DNA of 64,000 nt from Emmonsiellopsis sp. PD_33 (GCA_032988165.1 JANTQF010000007.1:124001-188000); one strand, 5' to 3'; counted from the stretch's first letter, positions 26,201 through 38,949 are shown. Notes: a model not told the origin generated them from the sequence alone. Made by a program: numbers and translations.

Positions 26201-26790
26201 GTTGCGTGCTCGTCCCGGTCCATGCAGCCGCCGTTTGTCTGTCCCCATTGAGTGTCTCTGTTCCCAACACACGCCGTTCCGGAGCCATGATATCGGCTGG
26301 CGTTCAAGGCGTTGTGGCTCAAGCTTAGACAGATTATCTACACGAGGGGCTCCCGTTTCTACGACCGCTTTGGACGTGTCGAATAGCTTCTGGTCCTCGT
26401 TTTTACACATATATAGCAGGCGGCTGCCCTTCGCAATTGATGTGAGTCCGTGCCTCGTAGTCCTCCGCATCTTGTTTGGTTGCCTCTGCGCATCGTTTGC
26501 CTGCATATCAACCAACAGTGTTGTCTTGGTTTGCCTCGCTGTTTATCAGCTTTTCTGCTCCTCTGTCCTCTGCTTCCCGGCACATTGTGTCTGTACCTAG
26601 CCGCATGCTCCTCCACGACGATTGCTGTTTGTCTTGTGTTCAGGCGGTTGCGCCGGACCAGCTTTACAGCCTCTCTTACACCCGTTTTTATTCTCCTCTA
26701 GATCCACCGCCAACCTCCTTTCACTACCGGCCATATCCTCCATATCAGTTCTCCCCGCCATCCCAGAACCTATTCCATTCGTCTTTTGTC
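23226..26790. other. Long gap without a supported gene
   Basis: Normal-composition sequence with CpG. Open frames on both strands are 111 codons or shorter up to about 26100 and overlap one another. The minus frame at 23516-23707 (starting MASLNRSETDLFQ) looks protein-like, but I could not join it to a second exon. From about 26140 on, pyrimidine-rich sequence with open but low-complexity frames is probably the 5' untranslated leader and promoter of the otubain gene. I see no repeat border or RNA gene. Confidence 0.45.
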
Positions 26791-26826
26791 TATCATCCCC
26801 GCCTCAGGCTTCGATTACACCCCGCC

Positions 26827-28419
26827 ATGGACCCCGCTCCGTCCCCAGATGATATGGCAGAGTTCCAGAAACTCTCCAACCAGTATGAGCCTGATTTAGA
26901 GGTGAGGACCGCGGTCTGGTCGCTCGCAAACTGCCTGTAGATCAATGGCTGATTTTCTGGCACAGGGACCTCTTGTTGGTCCAAAGCAGACAAGCCATAT
27001 CCTAGCCACGGAATACGCCAACGCAGACCCCGTATATGTCGCAAAGACTACGGTATGATAGGATGGTATATATCTCTAAGGGGCATGTCTAATATCCGAT
27101 ACCCAGGCGCTATCCCACACCCACTCGCATTATCGTATCATGAAAGGAGATGGCAATTGTGGATGGAGAGGTGGGATATATACCCCAACAACTCTATGTC
27201 TGGGAGACTAATTATGTGTTAGCCGTTGCTTTCGGCTATTTTGAAACGCTGTTCAATCTGCGAGATACCACCAAGGTCGCCCAGGAGCTGATGCGAATCA
27301 AATCCTTCAACAAACTTTTGGACTCCGTTGGCCAGCAAGAACACCTCTACGAAATCTTCGTTGATGCCACAGAAGAGCTTCTCCTTCGAATCTCACAGGA
27401 GATCGAGAAAGGCAACTATGATGATTCATTTCTAGTCCAAGCGTTTAACGAGGAATACAATTCCTCCGCCATCATCACGCACTTCAGGGTGAGCTACTTC
27501 TTAGCAGTCGAGTATGAGTACTGCGGCTAACTTTGATATTAGTTAATGACAAGTGCTTGGATGAGATTAAACCCTACTCGATATGCCGATTTCCTTTCCA
27601 TACCTCTTGATCAGTATTGCGCGTCAAGAATCGACACGGTCAAGACCGAAATTGATGAAATCGGGATTCAGGGGCTATTTGATGGTGTTGTTGAAGCCTC
27701 GGGATTTGCTCTCGAGATATTCTATCTTGATAGGAGTGAAGGAGCTGAAGTAAATTCACACCTGTACTCTTCCGAGAATCCAATGGCGACTATCAGGCTT
27801 CTTTATCGGCCGTAAGTACTAGGTCCTGCCCATTTCAATGCATGTGGCTAAATGATTTAGGGGCCACTACGATATCCTCTATCAGACTGAACTACCAGTC
27901 CATGGCACCGGGATAACCCCGGTCAACTTCCAGTACGGTATGACGTCTAACTATGCCCCTTGGTATTCCACCGCATTGGCATTCGATTTAAACCCTGTTT
28001 TGATGGCTATCCCAAATATCCCTATGGCTATGGATCCTTCCACAGTCTCTTCCCCATTGCCCAATGCACCGCAATACACTTTTGGTATGGACATGCATAC
28101 CGATTTCCATCCTCCTACACTGGTTTCTCGATCCCCGCAGTTGCCTTCAGAGCCATCTCCGACTTCAAGTTTCCCCACAAGCCCAGTATCAACACCTGAC
28201 AACTCCTCGGAACTTCGGATCAGAATAAATCCACTAGTATACGAGCCTATAAATCCTCTCCCGCTGGCGCCTGGGAGTTTCAAAAAGTGAGTGATATACT
28301 CCCCTCGTACATCCGTTTCTTACTGACTGATAACGTACAGTTCTCCATCTAGTGTTGCGCATTTTCAAAATCCCAACTTTCAACCAACCCAATGGGACCC
28401 CAGCGAGGAGTATAAGTGA
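26827..28419 (+). CDS. Otubain-like ubiquitin thioesterase (peptidase C65)
   Basis: Removes ubiquitin from substrates; OTU-type cysteine protease, expected in cytosol and nucleus. Seven exons: 26827-26901, 26966-27052, 27107-27170, 27223-27488, 27543-27811, 27861-28286, 28341-28419; all phases join to a 421-residue protein. The N-terminus shows EFQKLSNQYEPDLEGPLVG, typical of otubain-1. The catalytic block KGDGNCGWRAVAFGYFE places Asp at 69 and Cys at 72, and GHYDILY places the catalytic His at 256. Residues about 265-421 are a Pro/Ser-rich tail longer than in the animal protein, which ends soon after the His. The start sits in GCCATGG context; an in-frame upstream ATG exists but the added residues are low-complexity. 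Strong call on function, good confidence in exon borders. Confidence 0.93.
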
Positions 28420-29910
28420 TCCCATCCCGCCTTAGAGCCGCTACGTTCCATCGATCGAAATTGTAATGACATGAGAAACGACCTTTGATTTTTGCGTTCT
28501 TGAGTTTCGTCTTTTCGTAGAATTTTTTTTACCTTCCCAGCCACACGGGGCTGATCCGAAGCCTCAATGCATCCAAATCTGTTGACCTTCCTTTCAGCCT
28601 CCATCATCCGGTCACTTTAGACCCCCTAACTTTCTCCGCTAGTTATGTTATGAAAGTCGATCGCCGTATCTTCATTTGATTTCTCACCTTGCTATTAGCG
28701 TCCGCGTTGTTTTGCATCCATTTCTCAGTTATCCCGTCAAGTCATACATATGATATCCGGTTTTCTCTCCTTTTTAATTACATCCTCTTTTCCCTACCCC
28801 TTCTGTCTTTTTTCTTTTTTAAAAAAATTACTACTTAGGTATTAGCACGGAAAAGAGGGGAGGGAGATGGTATGAATGAATCAACAAGTAAGACAATATA
28901 TGTACAAGTGAGGCTGGCCGTCTGTTCAAGTTACTCTTTTCTTAGCTTTTCTTTCGTTCATATCATGCCTAAACTACATTAACTACCTAACTAGGTACCT
29001 ACCTATTATTATTTTGCCAATATTTTCTATTCCCCTTCGTGAGGCAAGTTCCACATGTTGGTTTTAAAGTCGTAAGAAAGTGTGCTTGACAATTGAACCA
29101 TGACTGCATTTCTATGCGGTATTTTTTTATTCTGTTTTTCTCATTTTAGTCAAATATGTTACCTTTCTTCTTCTTCTTCTTCTTCTTCTTTTTCTTCTTC
29201 TTCCACCGCACGATGACATGCATAGTTTATCGAACGCTCACCCATTTGGATGTTGTTGACTGATCTGATTGACCTACCCCATCTATTATCCATCCATCCA
29301 TCCATCCTTGAAGGTTAGACATCTTAGAGGCCCATCGAATAAATAGGGATTGCTGCAGAACAAATCTTATAGAGAGCTGAACGTCTAATGATAACTATAT
29401 AGACTCCCTTTTTGCTTTTTTCCTTCTTTCATTTAGCAGGAAGATAACGAGAGATAGATCATCGAGGCCAGGGGGGTGGGGGTGCACGTATGTATGTATG
29501 GTGGATGGGTCTGGATTTCTTATAGCCGCGATATTCCAACTTTTTTTTGGCATAGCTCGGTTCTCTTTGATTGCAGGGTTTACATTTGATATTTTCCTCA
29601 GCCCTCAACGTTTGTTAAATATATATTTACTTATGATTGATGGGATTAAATGAGGTGCCGGGATATTGAATTTATTAACTATAACAAGTGCATGTCTCGT
29701 CCACTATCTCGCTTTAGTAAAGTAGAGCGCGAAAGCAAAGTAAAGGAGGACGAAGGGGAAATACTGTTTTCATATATTATTGCGTGGGTTGATGTGGGGA
29801 GGGGGAAACGTAAATAGAGAAAAGATAGACAAGGCTTAAAAGGGGTCAAAAGACGAATCCGAAAAGAAAGAAGGGGGAATAAGTTTTAGTTCACATCCAA
29901 TAATTGCTCT
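28420..29910. other. Convergent intergenic gap with simple repeats
   Basis: Separates two convergent genes. It contains a CTT/TTC tract (about 29166-29205), CATC repeats (about 29290-29310) and several T-rich runs. No open frame with coding character was seen beyond antisense shadows; 3' untranslated regions of both neighbours are expected here. Confidence 0.6.
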
Positions 29911-31774
29911 CTATGTACTTGGCCCTTCTACCGCCACTGGATTCTGTGGCGGATAAGAAAGGTCGGGGAGCAAGTTTGTAGGGGACGAAATTGACATATG
30001 GCGCCTATGAACGTCGCGTAGGCGCTGGATATCCCGCCAACCCCTGTGAAACAAGTTTGAGTCGGAGAAGAGCGCAATGCCACGATGCAAGAGCACCCTC
30101 TTGCGATTACCATGCGAGGTGTTCTGTTCGAATTCTCCGATGATTTGGGGGAATATAACGAAACTCTCGGGGTTTGGAAAGCGCGCGGTTGCGAATGGCG
30201 TGATAGTCGAACTCTGGGAGTTTTGGCGGCTATGGCTATTTTCCATTGGGGATGAGGGCTGCGACATGTCTTCCTTCAACTCCCACGCATCCCATGATTT
30301 GTCTTTCACCGGTCCCGGATTATAGTTGATCGTTATTTTGCAGCTCTCGTTCCGTTGTAGGGTCCAAATCTCAAGCGCCATCCGGATAATGGCCTTCGCA
30401 TCTCGTTCCATCCCGGAGGTCAGGTCATCACTGACAAGGGGGTCAAGCTTCCGGAGTATTTCCTGGGAAATTTGATTGATGACTATCTCCGGGCTGACGG
30501 AAAATTGCGGAATATTATCAATTGCCCCGATAGTTATCCGTCTCCATACCAGCTCATCGTCAGGTGTCAATTCTGACGATATTGTTCCGAGGATGGCTTC
30601 ACTCTGTCTACCCTCGTTTGTGTTCGGGGTGTAAGGGAGGAACAACTTGCTTTGAAGAATTGATATGGTTTGGCGAGAAATGAATTCCCTCACAGCAGCC
30701 ATCCGCAGCGATATCGCGATTGAGGAGTCGGCAAAGGAGGCATATTCGAAAATACGGCTGGCCTCAATCAGTGTTTTTTTGCTTCCTAGTGGATCGGTAA
30801 TCTACTCGAAAATAGTGGTTAGTAATGATATTTGCTTCCTCCATAACTATCACAAGGAGCAGCAATGCCTATGTCGATATAAATATACATACTATATCTT
30901 CTTTACCCACAGGGAGACGTTCAAAATATCTCGCGGTGAAGTCTCTCATGCCGTCACACATATCTGCAACGCGTTTCTCACTAAATCATGTCCGTTAGAC
31001 ATCAACCACGACTCAAATTCGGGGCAACATGCAAGCTTACTACTCATTTGCCTGAGTTTGGGACACTTCAAATGTAGCGTCTACCTTGCGCAGTCTCGCT
31101 TCTAGATCCCGTCCCTTGTGCTCCAGAGCCTCGATACCAAAGCGGTTTGCCTCCTTGTTATTTTGCAGCTCGTCATGGAGGTCCTTCTTCTCCTTCTCGA
31201 GACTCTTCTTCTCCTCGTCAAGATTTTTATTCTCCATTTCAAGTGCCTGCACCTTCCCTTGGGTTTTTTGCTTTTCCGCCTGGGTCTTCTTCAGGTACTC
31301 ATCCTCAAGTTCCTTCGCTTTCTTTTTCATCGCCTCCTTATTTTCCTTCTCAAGCTGGGTCTTTCGGTCCGCAAGTCTCTTTTCTGCAGAGCGTCGCCAG
31401 TCCTCTTGTTCAATCTTCTCTCTCGCCAGTTTCTTCTGCTCCTGCGCCACTGACTGGGCCTCCTCTTTTAGCTTGTTGTTTTCACTTTCTAGGCGAGTAA
31501 CCTCACCCCGAAGCCCCCTCATTTCCTCCTCTTTAATAGCGGAGATGGTGCTGAGGGATTGTTTGAGTTTCTTAATCTTATCATCCCTCTCAAGCTCCGG
31601 AGCTATTACCCCTTTAAGAGCATCGATTCTCCGTTGGAACTCGTCGTCTTTCATGAAACGGCGCAGTCTTAGAATAAAGTTGAAATCCTCGGTCACCCCG
31701 TCGGTATCGTCTTTCTGGTCTGGGTCCTCTGCTGAATCGTTCCTCGCCATGTTGGCGGCTCTCTTGGGGGGCAT
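29911..31774 (-). CDS. Coiled-coil protein of unknown function
   Basis: Three exons on the minus strand: 31041-31774, 30893-30980 and 29911-30801. Donors GTAAGC and GTATGT and acceptors TAG join in phase to a 570-residue protein starting MPPKRAANMARNDSAED. Residues about 75-240 are a long Lys/Glu-rich heptad-like stretch (for example LEKENKEAMKKKAKELEDEY), which I read as coiled coil. The short second exon encodes YEKRVADMCDGMRDFTARYF. The C-terminal 300 residues are mixed and probably helical at first, then Ser/Pro-rich. There is no signal peptide or membrane segment. I do not recognise a named family; it may be one of the many ascomycete-specific scaffold-like proteins. Gene structure is more certain than function. 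Confidence 0.8.
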
Positions 31775-33930
31775 CTAGCGGGGTAGGAGAGTTAGTTTAG
31801 ACATCTTTAGGGTATGTATACCCAGGACCCCAGGTCGCTTCACCGTAGTCGAACGTATTGATATACGTCGATGCGATATGGTCTACGTACCTTTCGGTCT
31901 CGTATAGAACTAGGGGGAGAGTAACTGCCACCCCTATGTGGAAACGACAGGCGACGGAAACCGCTCCTAAGAACCGATCGGGATTTCGATATAGTGCGGT
32001 CGTGCTTTGTCGAGAATATATGATTTGGGACCTTTTCCCCCATGAATGATCATGGGAGCAACCAGCACACCAGGTCTAGTGTCTGTGTGCCAGCTTAGAA
32101 TCGGCTGCGGTGACAGAAAAGGTCGGTAGGTACCAGGTAGAAAGGGGAGAGAAGAGCAGTTGGAGGCCAGTTCTACCAATTCGGGCGCAACAGACATAAT
32201 TATATACCTGGCATACATTATCCCCTGCAACTTACCTCTCTTTCCCCCTTCCCTTCCCGCTCAAATCCCTTCATAGCTGAATCAAATTGAGGCCCCCAAC
32301 ACCCCATTCATCCCGGACGAGGCCCTGGGTTTCCTCGTAAGGTGTGTATGAAATAACAAACAAGAGGCTGCGCTCCCTGGTAGATTTGGTTACGTGCATT
32401 GTTCGCATGTTTGGCTTCATGCAAGCTGCGGGTTTCGATCCAACAGCAGTTGACAACGTGTTTAATCGCGGATATTTGCTTTTTCTCTTGGACTTCGACA
32501 TCTACTGTGATTGCGTCCTCGATTCTTGCGCGGCTGAACCCGAGGGAGACTATTTTGAAGACGTATCAAATCAACTCCCCGTATCCTTTGAGGTTGGTGG
32601 CGTTTCTTGTTCGATAACTCCTCCCCACGAACATATTTCTGCGCCTATCAGACAAGTATCCGGAAGGGAGGGGCTCGCAGAATACCCCTGCAAGGTAGCT
32701 CCAGTACAAATAGAATAGCTACTTCATCGAAGCCTTCGATCCGCCGTGATAGATCCCCCCACCTCCCTTTTCTAGTTCACTCGGTCCGTTGCATGTTGTG
32801 AGAACCCAGGGAGGGGTAGCGTGTTTTTTTGTCAGCCAAGCAACATCAGGTAGATTTTGCTGCTTCAAACCATTGCATCAAAAAGATAATCCTCGCAGAG
32901 TTTGGCTTTCTCAATGACGGTTTCCAAGCGCCAATATCGGATGTGTAGGGCATATAAGCTTTCAGCAGTCCGGACCCCAGCCTCTGCTTAAGCGTCTTCA
33001 AATCAGTGACAAGGTTTCCTACAACCTGGGGGCATTGTAGAGACTGAACATTGTGGTGAACAGAACAGGCGAGGTTGACGCCCCAGATCGCTTGGAACGG
33101 AGATACTTGGAGCCGAAGTTTAGGCGCGGCTCCACTAGTTAAGTTTCGGGCCGATCCCGCTTCCGAACCGCCTCAACATCAACCTTGTTCTGCTCCCTCC
33201 TTGAACACCGTCTGGGGGATCAGTTCAATTGTATGTGCTTCGTGGTTCCCAAATAGTTGGACGTGGCTAAAGTATTACCTATCGGTCAATCAAGTTGTCA
33301 CCTCCTTTGCTGTCTCTACAACATCGTCACTGGCATCCTCCTGGGATACTACTACTTTCCAGCAGGAAAACCTTTCGCCCTATTAGCCTGATATCTGCCC
33401 TCCAAAGTTGTGACAGGATGCAGATACCTTTAAGATAAGTGATTACCAACGTTGGTAGACAAAGGATTCAACTGACTATCGTTTCGGTTGTCGTATTCCC
33501 AGAGTCTTACTTGCCAAATTTCATACATATATATATTTGAATTCGTCTCCAATATTTCCAATATTATTTATTTCGAATGCTCAAAAAAGGGATCACCAGA
33601 GCGCGTCTCTTTCCCTATCCTAAATCATCACCAATTCGGGACATGCCGCCGTGATATCCGGGCAACCTGAATATCCTGTGAATCGTTGATGGTTGATATT
33701 CACGTTCACCCAGGTTTGATGGCCACAATTTCCCCACTAAATACGAGGAGCTTCACGCCAGGAAGGCTGCAACTCTTCAACTAAGTTAGCGCTGATCAAA
33801 CTTACCCCACTTCGTTGCCTGATCACGACCAACGTGCCCTCCTGGAATTTATATCTCCATGCTTTCATTTGGTTGCACGCAGGGACCTGAAATCCTAGAA
33901 TCACACCCGAACCGCATACTATAGCCAACA
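31775..33930. other. Divergent intergenic gap, no supported gene
   Basis: Contains the promoters of the coiled-coil gene (left) and the ZZ-serpin gene (right). A plus-strand frame at 32344-32718 (124 codons) and a minus-strand frame at 32271-32501 overlap each other and show no recognisable domain. Sequence otherwise shows no repeats or RNA genes. Confidence 0.5.
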
Positions 33931-35635
33931 ATGACTAGAAGAACAACGCCAGTAAAACACGATGGCATCTGCTGTGATAACTGTGGCATGGATCCTATCC
34001 TGGGGCATCGGTACAAGTGCATCAACTGCGAAGATTATGATTTGGTAAGACGATCCATGAGTTTGATATCTGGTGTGTATATGGTTATATGCCATAGTAT
34101 TTTGGCTCTTTGATTTCTCATCATCCATGACTCCCTATCTATCTTCTGCCGCGAATTGGCTAATCAAATATTAACTGGCCTGATTTACCGGGCTGTAGTG
34201 CCATAGCTGTGAGGAACTAGAAGTCCATGACCACAAACACACATTCCTCAAACTCCGAACAGAGCGCCTGACAAGGTCGGATTTCCCATTTATTCCCGCC
34301 CCCGTTCCGGCCGGGTCTGGGATCGGCGGAGACATTGTTCCCCCTCCACCGCCACCTACATTGCCATCATCATCACTATTTCCGCCCAAATGGGGCCTTC
34401 CGGAACCCCGCCAGGAGCGGAGATACACCGCTCCTCCCGCAAGTTTCATAGACACAGTCAACCAGTTCGGATTCAGACTCCAACACCTCATCACAACAGG
34501 AAACTCATCTAGCGGAATTGCCGCATCAAATATCTACCGCAGCCTCATGATGGCTGCGTCCGGCTCTCAGGGTAAGTCCCGAGAAGCCTTCGGCCAAGTA
34601 CTCAATTTCGACCCTAACGCCCTATACGATACTGTTAAGGACGTCGTGAATCTGGACGACTACTGCAAGCCTGACTCCGCGAACAGCAGCATCGAGCTCG
34701 CCATTGCAAGTTCAGTCTGGTACGGGAGAGAGCTGATCATCGAACGCGAGTGGGCCAGCACGATGGACAAAATCTTTGACGCAATACCTGGGCCGCAGGA
34801 CTACCATGCCATCAATCGGTGGGCAAGCCAAAACACACGAGGCAAAATCAATAACGTAGTCTCACCGCAAGATATTTCTCCATCAGATATCAAACTGATG
34901 ACCGCCCTCTATTTCAAAGCGAAGTGGAGCGAACCGTTCGAAAAATACCTCACTCATCCCGCAGCCTTCTACGGGTTTGATAACAGACGGCAGAACTGTA
35001 ATATGATGCACCGGACTGATGACCTGCTGTACTGGGAAGACAGCATCGCACAGATTTGCGTACTACCATATCAAAACAATAAACCCTCAACCTCAATACC
35101 CATCCCATCCACGCCCACTGCTACCTCCCCAACCTGGAAAGCAGCAATAATCCTCCCCAAAAACCTCGGCCTCCCGCATCTCCAGGCAATCCTCTCGCAC
35201 TTCTCGCACTCCCCCTCAACCCTCCGCACCCTCCTTACCCCCACCTCCGCAACAGCCCCAATCACCGGTACGCCACCCGGCCTAAAATCCACCCTAGTCC
35301 ACCTCTCCCTCCCCCGCTTCACCCTCCGGCTCTCCCAAGACCTATCCGAAACCCTCTTCGACCAAGGACTCCGGCCCGCCTCCAAACCCTCGCACGATTT
35401 CTCACAAATAACACGCACAGCGCCCGTGGCTATTGCGGGTGTCAAACACGATCTGTTTGTAGAGGTTAACGAGGAAGGCACAGAGATTGCGGCTGTGTCG
35501 ACAACGGCGGTGTTTGGTGCGATGCCGAGGGCAAAGATTCCCGTGGAGATGAAGGTTGAGAGGCCGTTTTTGTTTTTGGTTTTTGATGAAAAGAGTGGGT
35601 TGGTGGTTTGTGTGTCTGTGGTGGGGGAGGTGTAG
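33931..35635 (+). CDS. ZZ-type zinc finger fused to a serpin domain
   Basis: Two exons, 33931-34044 and 34199-35635, joined in phase across a 154-bp intron that splits the zinc finger; 516 residues. Residues about 12-57 are a ZZ finger with ligands in CCDNC, YKCINC, DYDLCHSC and the closing HDHKH. A Pro-rich linker follows. From about residue 135 to the end the protein is serpin-like: NIYRSL near the start, TALYFKAKW in the middle (classic serpin strand), and a hinge NEEGTEIAAVSTT from about 462. The end ERPFLFLVFDEKSG matches the conserved serpin C-terminus. The hinge keeps small residues, so inhibition by loop insertion is plausible. There is no signal peptide, so it is probably intracellular. 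ZZ fingers bind proteins, often degrons or histone tails. Protease target unknown. Confidence 0.88.
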
Positions 35636-36165
35636 ATGATTAGAGAGGGGTGGTGGTGTATTTGGATTGTAGGGAGAGGGCGAGAAAGAGGGGGGTTATA
35701 TATTTGTTTGATATTGGAGATCCTTGGTTTGCTTTATATCTCTATGGGGTGGAGGATGGTGATATACCTACCTGGCTATTATATTTTATCTGTGTGTCTC
35801 TAGCTAGATTTGCTTTTATTTTTCACTGATTTATTCAGTTTTAACGGATTCAACTCCAAAACCCAGGTGCCGGATGCTATTATCATATTTCGCTGTGCAG
35901 GCTACTAATTCTGCTATGGGAGTGTCCAATGTTAAACAGAGAGAAGGGTGCGGTGAGGCAAAAAGAGGCTAATACATAACTGCAGATGATAATAGAGAGG
36001 TGTTATTGTAGAACTGCATATGCATGTGGCGTATGCATGTATGTATAAAAATATATATAACAACAATGATATTTCCCAGATACCAATGCTATGCCATTTT
36101 CTCCCCTTTCCCTTCCACAATCATGGGGTTAAACATACATATCCCCACCACCAGGAGCATACCTC
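35636..36165. other. Convergent intergenic gap
   Basis: 3' flanks of two convergent genes. G-rich then AT-rich sequence; no gene, repeat border or RNA seen. Confidence 0.6.
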
Positions 36166-37013
36166 TCACCGATAGCGTACCCCATTCGTGAGCCCCCTAT
36201 CCTCCCTCGCCTCCTCCCCCTGCCCCTCCCCGGCCTCCCCCTCCCCCACAACCCTCCAATCCCTCACCCCACCCTTCCAATCCGCAATCCTCCCCTCCTT
36301 AACCTCAACAATAACCACCCTCGCCGTCTCATCCACAGTAACCGGCACGGCGTCCTCTCCCTCCCTTCCCCCCTCCCTCGCCGCCGCAAACAAACTCCCC
36401 CCCTCCTCCGCATCCCCCGCAAACGTATTATTCTCCGCATGGCGCGCCTTACACCACCTCTCCTCCTCGCCCCCCTGCTCCGCCAACCTCGCCTCCCCAA
36501 TAATCGTCGTGCTAATACTGCTCAGCGCGCTCGTGTTCAGATTCAGCAGGAGCGAGGCGAGCGAGGAGCGCGTGGCGGCGGGGGGCGGGGAGCCGTCGCG
36601 GGTCACGTCGCGGGTGCGCGTGGGCGGGCGGTGGGAGACCCAGTCGTGGACGAGGAGGGAGACGCGCGGGTTGGAGAGGAGGTTTAGGGTCTTTTTTGAG
36701 GAGGCATTGGTGGTCATGATTATTGTGGGCGTGGGCGTGGGGGTGAAGGGGGTTGAGGGGAGGTAGGTGTAGGACATCAGGCTGACGTGCGGGGTTGGGG
36801 TGGTGGGTGTTGTGGTGTCGCAGGTTGCTAGGTGGAGCTGTGGGAGAAATGATCAGCGGGGGTAATGTTATAGGGGTAAAGGGGGGCGGGATGACGTACA
36901 AAGCGGGCATTCTTCAAGCAGGATACGACCTCGGAGGGGAGGCTTGTTGCGAGCAGCGGGTGGGTGGTGGTGGCAGAGGCCTCGTAGCTGAGCGGGGGGT
37001 GGGTGTCGGCCAT
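36166..37013 (-). CDS. Pyridoxamine 5'-phosphate oxidase-like flavoprotein
   Basis: Two exons on the minus strand, 36900-37013 and 36166-36837, with donor GTACGT and acceptor CACAG; 261 residues. After the junction the protein reads LHLATCDTTTPTTPTPHVSL, then MSYTYLPSTPF, IIMTTNASSKKTLNL and NPRVSLLVHDWVSHRPPT. This matches the split-barrel FMN-binding fold of the PNPOx-like family found in yeast YLR456W/YPR172W. Those proteins bind FMN, but their substrate is not established and they should not be assumed to make pyridoxal phosphate. The tail from about residue 215 is Gly/Glu-rich and low-complexity. The gene shares a divergent promoter with the NIPSNAP gene to its right. Confidence 0.86.
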
Positions 37014-37154
37014 GGCTGCACAGTCAGGGCGGGGTTAGCTGACGGTGGATTGTTGCTGAGCAGGAATTGGAACTGGAATTCCTGGTTGATGTCTATATCT
37101 GTTCTGCTTTGAACAATCGACGTGAAAATAAAGCAATCTCGACGTCATCCGCCC

Positions 37155-37248
37155 CACGTGATCCATTTCCCCAAAACGGCTAGCGTGGTTTCCCCAGGCC
37201 CCCCGCGTTTTAGGGGCTGACGTAATCGGGGCGTCAGGGGCTGAGTCA
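37155..37248. promoter_or_regulatory. bZIP/bHLH-type sites in a divergent promoter
   Basis: CACGTG at 37155-37160, TGACGTAA at 37218-37225 and TGAGTCA at 37242-37248 lie between two divergent genes. These are consensus sites for bHLH, CRE/ATF-type and Gcn4/CpcA-type factors respectively. Occupancy is not shown by sequence. Confidence 0.45.
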
Positions 37249-37740
37249 GCCGAGCTCTCCCTTCCTGTCCGACTTCTTCTCTTCTTCTGCTTCATTTCAA
37301 TCTCTCTCTCTCTTCTCAGTCAGTCACTCAGCCAGCCAGCCAGTCTGTTCGAGCATCAATTCTTGCCCGGACTCAATCTCTCATTTACCTCCCTGGTGTC
37401 TTACATCTTGCTGCGGTCTAGGCGTGCCCGGGTGCTCTGCATTGTTTGCCTGTTTGATAGGCTGCTCTATCCTTGTCACACTACGCTTCCCCTCTCGCGG
37501 CCCTCGTCTTGTCCCTTGCTTGGGCCTCCCCCTCAGCCTGTCCCTGTACCGGTGTACCCGGTCTCTCACAGACAATACGCGAGCAATTAACTGGCCACTG
37601 TGGTGCCGTCTATCCCGCTGCCTTCTGCATCACGCCAGCCGCTCCCTCCACTGCGATCAGCTTCTCGAATCACTATTAGGACTGTTACTACTTCGCGACC
37701 TCTCATAATACAATCTACACCTGTACAACCTGCTGCCATT

Positions 37741-38949
37741 ATGTTGGCCCCACGTCTCTTCCGCACCAACTCGTCCTCTCCCGCTCTTCTCCGCTCCGTG
37801 ACCACATCGAGCGCCCGCTCTCGGGCCCCCTCGATCAGAGACATCACGCCAGACAACTCCGCTGCCTTCAATGCGAGGCAGAAGGAGTTTCGCGAGAACC
37901 TGGAAGCTGCTCGGAAGAAAAAAGAACAGCAAGAGAGTCAGTCGGGTCATGCTCCTTCATTCTCTTTTGCTCGCGGGTCTGGTTCCCATACTCCCACTGC
38001 TCCGGGTGTGAGCAATGCGAGCGGGAAGACCAAGCCTGTTTCTGCTGTTCTTGATGCTGCCGATTCTTTGGACAATCAAGGATTGGGCTCACTTTCCACC
38101 CACCGCATTGTAGGAGAAGAACGTCAGGCCGACGCTGGCCAGTCTACCAAGCGTGGTGCCTTGTCTAGTTTGATCTATGGCACCAAGGAGGGACAGCAGA
38201 TGGACAAGGACATTGAACGCTCGTTTTCAGAGGTCATTGCACGGGGGAAATATGTCCATTCAATTGTTTTTCACACCGTCAAGCCAGATAAGGTCGATGA
38301 ATATGTCGATCTGGTCGGGCAATGGTACCCCAAGATGGCTGCAGCAGAGGACAACAAGGTTAATCTTGTTGGTAGTTGGAGGACACAGGTTGGGGATAAT
38401 GACACATTCGGTAGAGTTCATCAATCTATGTGGCTGTTTCTCGAATGCTAATCGCGTGTTCTAGTTCATATTTGGGAATATCAACGGTATACCGGATACC
38501 ACGCCTCGCTACACAACATCTCACAACATCCAGAATTCCGAGCCTTCGATCGTCGTCTAAAGACTCTTATTAACACCAAGAGCACATCCTTAATGCAAGA
38601 ATTCTCTTTCTGGCCCACCACTCCTCCTCGCAAACTTGGCGGCCTTTTCGAGCTCCGGTCATACACCCTCCACCCAGGCAATCTCCTGGAATGGGAAACC
38701 CACTGGCGCCGTGGGCTTACTGCTCGCCGCGAGGTGATGGAAGGAGTTGGCGCGTGGTTTGTTCAGATTGGCGAACTGAACACGGTGCATCACCTGTGGC
38801 AGTTTGCAGATCTGGAAGAGCGCAAAGTACGACGAGAGCAGTCGTGGGGGATTGAAGGGTGGGCGGATACCGTTCACAAGACTGTTCCTTTGATCCAGAC
38901 GATGAAGAGTCGGATCCTCATCCCGATGCCATGGAGCCCCGTGGGATAG
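37741..38949 (+). CDS. NIPSNAP family protein, mitochondrial
   Basis: Two exons, 37741-38410 and 38465-38949; the 54-bp intron joins TTC G with TT CAT, giving 384 residues. The N-terminus MLAPRLFRTNSSSPALLRSV is Arg/Ser-rich without acids, as expected for a mitochondrial presequence. Two ferredoxin-like NIPSNAP repeats follow: YVHSIVFHTVKPDKVDEYVD with VHIWEYQRYTGYH, and FELRSYTLHPGNLLEWETHW with VHHLWQFADLEERK. Residues about 50-100 are Ser/Gly/Gln-rich linker. NIPSNAPs are mitochondrial; animal members act as mitophagy signals, and the fungal role is not established. The frame is open upstream to an ATG at 37600, but starting at 37741 gives the better presequence. Confidence 0.9.

Noticed and set aside
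29160..29310. Possible CRISPR-like or satellite array
   Set aside because: Only simple CTT and CATC microsatellites without spacers; CRISPR arrays are not expected in fungal nuclear DNA.
31086..31778. 230-codon plus-strand frame rich in Ser/Phe
   Set aside because: Exact antisense of the Lys/Glu-rich coiled coil on the minus strand, where GAG/AAG codons read backwards as CTC/CTT.
32344..32718. 124-codon plus-strand open frame
   Set aside because: No domain, poor codon character, overlapping open frame on the other strand and no splice partners that I could place.
35071..35481. 136-codon minus-strand frame
   Set aside because: Antisense shadow of the serpin exon, whose third positions are C-rich here.
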